Under the pieces are notes generated by a model that saw only the letters and a list, made by a program, of their open reading frames with translations, had not been told where the DNA came from and made no database searches. A stretch of 64,000 bases of DNA, from NCBI RefSeq assembly GCF_949628215.1, contig NC_134297.1, forward strand, positions 310,001-374,000. The letters are read 5' to 3'. Positions 59,176 to 64,000 of the stretch are shown here, piece after piece (the first letter of the stretch is position 1; every line of letters starts with the position of its first letter). The DNA comes from Phalacrocorax aristotelis (Eukaryota > Chordata > Aves > Suliformes > Phalacrocoracidae). The position numbers and the translations under genes are program-made.

Positions 59176-62094
59176 GCGGCGCCCGCTTTTGGGGGCACTG
59201 GTGGTGGGGACCCGGGACGCTGCCCTGCTCCAGTGGCTGCTCCTCGGCTCTGGGACTCACTGGTGTGCTGACCCACGCTGCCCCATCCACCACCTCCCCC
59301 CGGCTCCGGAGCAGCAGCCGAGCAGGGATGCGGAGCTGAGGAGGGACCACCAGGCACCGGTGACCCCTCCCTGCCACCCCCGGGCGCGCCCCGGGTCACC
59401 GGCGGCCGCCGGTTCAGCACCGCGGACAGCAGCCCCACCGCCCCGCCCGCCGCCGCCCGGGGGTCCCCGCCTGCCCCGGGGGTCCCCGCCGCACCGGGGG
59501 GGGGGGGGCCCCGCCACCCCCTCCCTCCCCTCCCCCCCCACCCCGGCGAAGCCCCCACCGCCATGTGCGAAGCACCAGGGGCCACCCGCCTGCACCCTCC
59601 ATCCCTGCTGCTCCCCCTTTCTCGTCGGGCCCCGCGAGGGTCTTCGTGCTCCCCCCACCCGGCTCCTTGCACGCTCGCCCAGCAGATCCCCATCCTGCTC
59701 CTGCCCAGCAGTACCATAAAACGGGAGAGAACGAGGCAACGGCAGACGAAGCAGGGTGCAAACGGGGCTGGCTCTGAGGGCACGCAGCGTGGGGTGAGAC
59801 CCCCGGGCTCGCCGATCGCTACTGCAGCTTTGGTCAATCCCCCCGCTCTCTCTCTCCGCCCTGTCAGGGCAGAGGCGCGGGATTAAGAGGAGAGGAAGGA
59901 TCCGCTGGCTGCGTCCCAGAGCAGGGAGTTGAGCCCCAACAGCAAGGAGCAGGTCTGCCCACTCTCATTTCAGAGCTGGGGATGCCAGAGGGTTGTGACA
60001 AAAAACACCAACGGTGTTTTCGGGGCGGTTCCCGGCCCCGCCGTGCTCGCCCAAGACCCCGTGAAGGTACAGCTCGCTCTCCATGCCAGTAACGTACCTG
60101 AGCAACCAGCGCAAGCACCATCCTCAAAAGCGCTGGCGGTGGTGGGAGGGTCCGTCCCATGCTCTGGGAGCATCCCTGCATCTGGTCGGGCTGCGGGCGA
60201 GAGGTGGGCTGACGGCGCCTGGCTCTCCTACGTCCGCCCGCAAGCCTACCGGCCCTGGACCAAGGGCCCCGCTCGCTGTCCCGGAGCCGTCACCTGCAGG
60301 AAAACTCCCCGCTGAGTGACGGGGGGGCTGAGGACGGGTGGAGCGGGCTCCTGTCGGCGCCGGCCCGCACTAATGCGCTGATGGTCTGTAAGTGGCTGCC
60401 TATTGATGAGGTGTCCAGTTAAAGAGTTCGCGAGACACTAAATCAGCCCATTGATCCTGCCGAGATCGATGGTGCTACAGACCTGATCACTGCAGCGGGC
60501 AATTAGCACCCTCTGGAATGAGCCGCCTTCGTGTAACATCAAACGCTCCAACAGACAAATCCAATGGGCCCACTGACCCGGGCGCTCGCCGCCGCCCGGC
60601 CCGCGCGTTTGAGGGGGTGGCAGGACCACCGAGCCAGCCTCGCCATCCCTCTCCTGCCCGCTGGGACCCTGGGTGCCCCTTGGGGACCCACCGTGAGATG
60701 CTCACCTGTGCCGCTGCATCCCATGGACCACATCGGTGGCCGTGCGGGCGCTCGGTCTCCCGTCCTCCCCTGTGCTAGGAAGCTGTCCCGTGCCCGACCT
60801 AACCCCCTCGTGCAGCTCAGTGGTCCTTTCCCCCGGGAAGAGGGGGCTGCCCACACCGGAGGAAGGATCTGGGTTCTCCCTTTGCCCTCTCGCTGCTTTG
60901 GGAAGTGCCGCACGCGGGAAAAAGTTCCAGGCATCTCTCCGAGAGAAGCCTGGATTTTCCTCTTTAAAAAAAAAAAAAAAAAATCAATAAATCTGAATCT
61001 AATCTACTAATAAAGGTTTAATGAGGACATAATGTTGATGGAACAGAACATTGTTGCAGCATAATCGCTCCCAGCTGCTGCGCAAGTGTGCAGACAAAGG
61101 CCCGGTCCTACGACAATTTCCCCGTTATTATACCAGCGCCTTTGTACCGGGCCAAGCGCCGGCGAGGGGTTTCATTCCCCCTTCTCCCAGGGATGCCGCA
61201 GCCGGCAGGTTGCTTGCCGCAGGACCACCTCGCCTTGCCTGGACCGGCACCGAAGTTCTCCCCTATTTGCCCAAAGCCTCCGTGGAAGAGCTGTGCTGGG
61301 GGCAGCCGAGGGAGGCAGGGATCGCCACCGGGACCTCGCGGTGGGCTCGCAGCCCCCCAAATTCCAGGACACGGGATGAGCCCGGCCTTGACGCCAGCGC
61401 ACGTGGCAGCCTGGCACATACCATCCGCCCCTGGAAGAAGCAGCGATGCTTCGCATCCAGTGGCTCTAACCGCGCCGTGATTCACGCTTAGCTGCGGCGT
61501 AAGGCCCAGGCGAGCGGCGGGCAGCACCTGTGGGGCGCGGGCGGCACCCATGGGGCGCGGGCATGGCCGGGCGACGCCAGCGGCACCCACCTGGCCCCGC
61601 CGCGGTGCGCCGTACAGTTTGCCGCAGCCCAAAAGGAGCGCAGGCGCTGCTGTTAATGTAGTCAGTAAATAAATAAAGGAGGGCTTAAGCTTAGTGTACA
61701 GCAATCAGTCGGGAACTACAGGATAATTAACGCAGCGGGGGGCCAGACTACTCTGCAGTCAGGTTTAAATGAACGAGTTCACTTTCATTGAGGCAAACTT
61801 GCTCAGCTCCCTGGTGAGCCGTGCCGGCAGGCAGGCAGCGGCGCAGGCAGCGCGGCCCGGGACGGGGTTCGCTCCCTCTCCGCGGGGGTGCCGGCAGCCC
61901 CGGGGCACCCCCATCCAGCGGGGTTGGGGTAGGGATGGGGCCCCCCCGCCGCAGCCCCAGGGGAGCCGAGCAGGCACCCCCAAACTCACCACCGCGGGTC
62001 CCCCCGTGGCTCGCCCTGAGCCGGCGGGATGCATCCTTCCTCCTCCTCCTCCTCCTCCTCCTCCCAGCAGGCACAGGCACAGGAACAGGAGACG
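59176..62094. other. Region downstream of HTR3A: 3' UTR and intergenic
   Basis: The HTR3A 3' UTR starts at 59176; its end is not clear (a weak ATAAAA signal near 59715, better AATAAA signals near 60984 and 61007). No second gene is visible. AT-richer islands with homeodomain-like cores at about 60370-60560, 60960-61150 and 61650-61800 may be conserved noncoding elements. A TCC microsatellite lies at about 62036-62065. Confidence 0.5.
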
Positions 62095-64000
62095 GCAGGC
62101 CGAGACAACGGAATTAACTTTATTGGTTGGATTTTTTTTGTTTTCTAACTGCAGATTCAAGGTATACAACTGAACATTGCTATTTTCCTTATGAGACTTA
62201 TAAATAAAAATACAAAAAATGTTCACTACAAAAAAATCTACCGTTAGTAGGATGTAAAAAATATTCTCTTTGCTATAGAAGGCACGAACTTCACTTAGTG
62301 ACACATGGAGAGAAAAAAACCTGCAGCAGTATACTCTTCTTCTTCTTTTTTTTTTTTTTTTTTTTTAATCTTTTTTTTTCCTCTGTCAGAAACACTGAAG
62401 TCTTACAAAGAAATGCATCTGAATCTACACAGGACGAAGGCAGATGCGGAGAGCTGCAACTAGGAGACACCACAACTGGCTTTATTTTATTTTTTTTTTT
62501 TTCTTTTTCTTTATTTTTCAGGAAACTTTTAGCTAACGGCATCTGTGGCTAGAGGACAGAGAGGACTCGCAAGCAGAACCGCAAGGGAGCGAACGGCGAG
62601 GGGAGAGGGGGAAAGTCGTACAAAAAATAGGAGCCGATAGATACTCTGAGAAAACCAAAGGGGAACTTGGGCACCTTCTGCGCCCGGGCTCAGAGAGGTG
62701 CTGAGGTAGACGGAACGAGGACAGCGACGGACCCGAACCACGAGCGGCAACACAGAGCAACGGGACGGGCAGGCGGGCGCTCACGACACCGACGACAAGC
62801 CAGGGGAGAGGGAGCCCGGGGCCGCGGGGCCCCGCGGGGCGCTTGGTCCTCACTGCTATGATACACATATATATACTTATATATATATGGAGGGGCGGCG
62901 GGGGCTGCGCCACGGCTCGCCGCGCCACGGCAAACGGGTACGGGGACGCGCGCCCGGGGCACCGCAGCATCGCTCCGACGCCGACCCCAACGCCGTCGCA
63001 GCCGGGAGGCTGCGGCACTAAGGGAGGGAGGGGTGGCGGGACGGGAGGGGAGGTTAAAGCAAAAAAAGCCACACGAGCTCGGCCGCGTGCGCCGCAGCAC
63101 CCGTGGCCTGCAGCGCCGGTGCGCTGCGGGGACCTACCGCGCACACGCCGTGAATTGCAGCAACTTTCCGTGTGAAAAAACTGGGTTTTTTTTTTTTTTT
63201 TAAATTTTTTTTCTTTCTTTTTTTTTTTTTTCCTTAGGCACAACAATTAAACAAGCCGTTCTCCACAGTCACATCCCGGATTGTACAACAGCGGCGTCCA
63301 CCCTGCGCAGAGCAGCAAAGGTCCCGCGCGCAGGGGCACGCGCGCGTGCAAAGCCAGACCGGGGGGCGAGGGAGGATGCTGCACCCGCATCCCCTGCTCG
63401 GCACTGGGAGGAGTGGGACGGGCCCTGTCGGGACCGGCGGCCCCCAGCAAGAGGGGCGATCGGCATCCCTCCAAACCACATCCAGACACCGTCCTGCTCC
63501 CCCCAACTCTTCCCCCCGCCCCTGTTTTCACCCAAACGCAGCAAAATGACAAAAAAAATAAGCCGCGGCTGCAAGCGCCGCGCGGGATGGAAGCCGCAGA
63601 GCCCGCTTCCGCAGCCGCACAGGAGAAACACAACAAAAACGAACACAAGAGGTAGCTTCAGAACCGACGCCCCCGGCCCCACGGGGCCGGGCAAAAAATA
63701 CCAGTTTTGGTAAGGATAATGCACAACGGGAGGCCGGCAGGGACGCTGCCGCCGCACCGCCCCTCCACCGCCAGTGCCGGGCACGCGGCTCGCGCCTTCC
63801 CGGCCACACCGCCCCCCGTCCCCCCAAATCAATAAAAGCTCATGAGGTCACAAAAAAAACGAGGTAATTTCAAGTAAAATGTGCTAAACGCGGAAATATT
63901 CCAAAAGAAAGTTCAAAAAAAACCCCAAAAACAAACAAAAAGCAAAAAAAAAAACAGGCGAGCGAAGCCACCTGCCACCGGGCACCCCTCGCTTGCAGGC
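62095..64000 (-). other. Probable 3' UTR of an unidentified minus-strand gene, coding part off right edge
   Basis: Reading minus, an AATAAA in the context ccaataaagtt lies at 62119-62124, and upstream sequence is long, non-coding and U-rich in sense, as in long 3' UTRs of vertebrate genes. Poly-T/A tracts (62345-62366, 63183-63233) and a TA-rich microsatellite (62861-62888) interrupt it. A further AATAAA sense signal occurs near 63830. No coding exon is visible, so the gene cannot be named. It would be convergent with HTR3A. Confidence 0.5.
62861..62888. repeat. TA-rich microsatellite
   Basis: An atacacatatatatacttatatatatat-type run of alternating A and T sits within the putative terminal 3' UTR. 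Confidence 0.85.

Noticed and set aside
62345-62366. Poly-T tract as the tail of a retroposed copy
   Set aside because: No target duplication or retroposed gene body is visible next to it; simple-sequence growth inside a 3' UTR explains it better.
1-64000. tRNA genes, CRISPR arrays, prokaryotic operons or endogenous viral elements
   Set aside because: None could be supported by eye; repeats are limited to CR1 remnants and simple or tandem repeats.

Overview
This is a vertebrate nuclear window, almost certainly from a bird. The evidence is spliced genes with GT..AG introns, truncated CR1 LINE copies with the 3' terminal motif typical of birds, short introns, and a GC-rich, CpG-island-rich composition like that of a bird microchromosome. 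No prokaryotic, viral or CRISPR features are visible. Exons were assigned by reading splice sites and phase by hand and comparing proteins with remembered human family members. No database was searched.

Layout from left to right. (1) 115-11102, minus strand: UBE4A, a U-box ubiquitin ligase. Eighteen coding exons are present; the last coding exon, holding the rest of the U-box, lies off the left edge. (2) 13215-15251, minus strand: a complete three-exon inward-rectifier potassium channel of the GIRK (Kir3) lineage with a long N-terminal extension and an unusual pore residue. (3) 16766-17440, plus strand: intronless CLDN25. (4) 20949-47665, minus strand: USP28, a complete 26-exon deubiquitinase gene including a 62-codon in-frame cassette exon; its introns hold three truncated CR1 copies. 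(5) 53900-59175, plus strand: HTR3A, nine coding exons of the serotonin-gated 5-HT3A channel subunit. (6) About 62095 to the right edge: apparent 3' UTR of a minus-strand gene whose coding part is outside the window; I could not identify it.

The block CLDN25-USP28-HTR3A has the same order and orientation as on human 11q23.2, but I find no HTR3B between USP28 and HTR3A. The UBE4A and GIRK-like genes to the left are not next to CLDN25 in human, so the left side marks a lineage-specific arrangement. UBE4A and USP28 act in opposite directions on ubiquitin chains, but the sequence shows no shared control. The most interesting items are the divergent GIRK-like channel, the degenerate ubiquitin-binding segment of USP28, the missing HTR3B, and the patchwork similarity and placement of the three CR1 copies.
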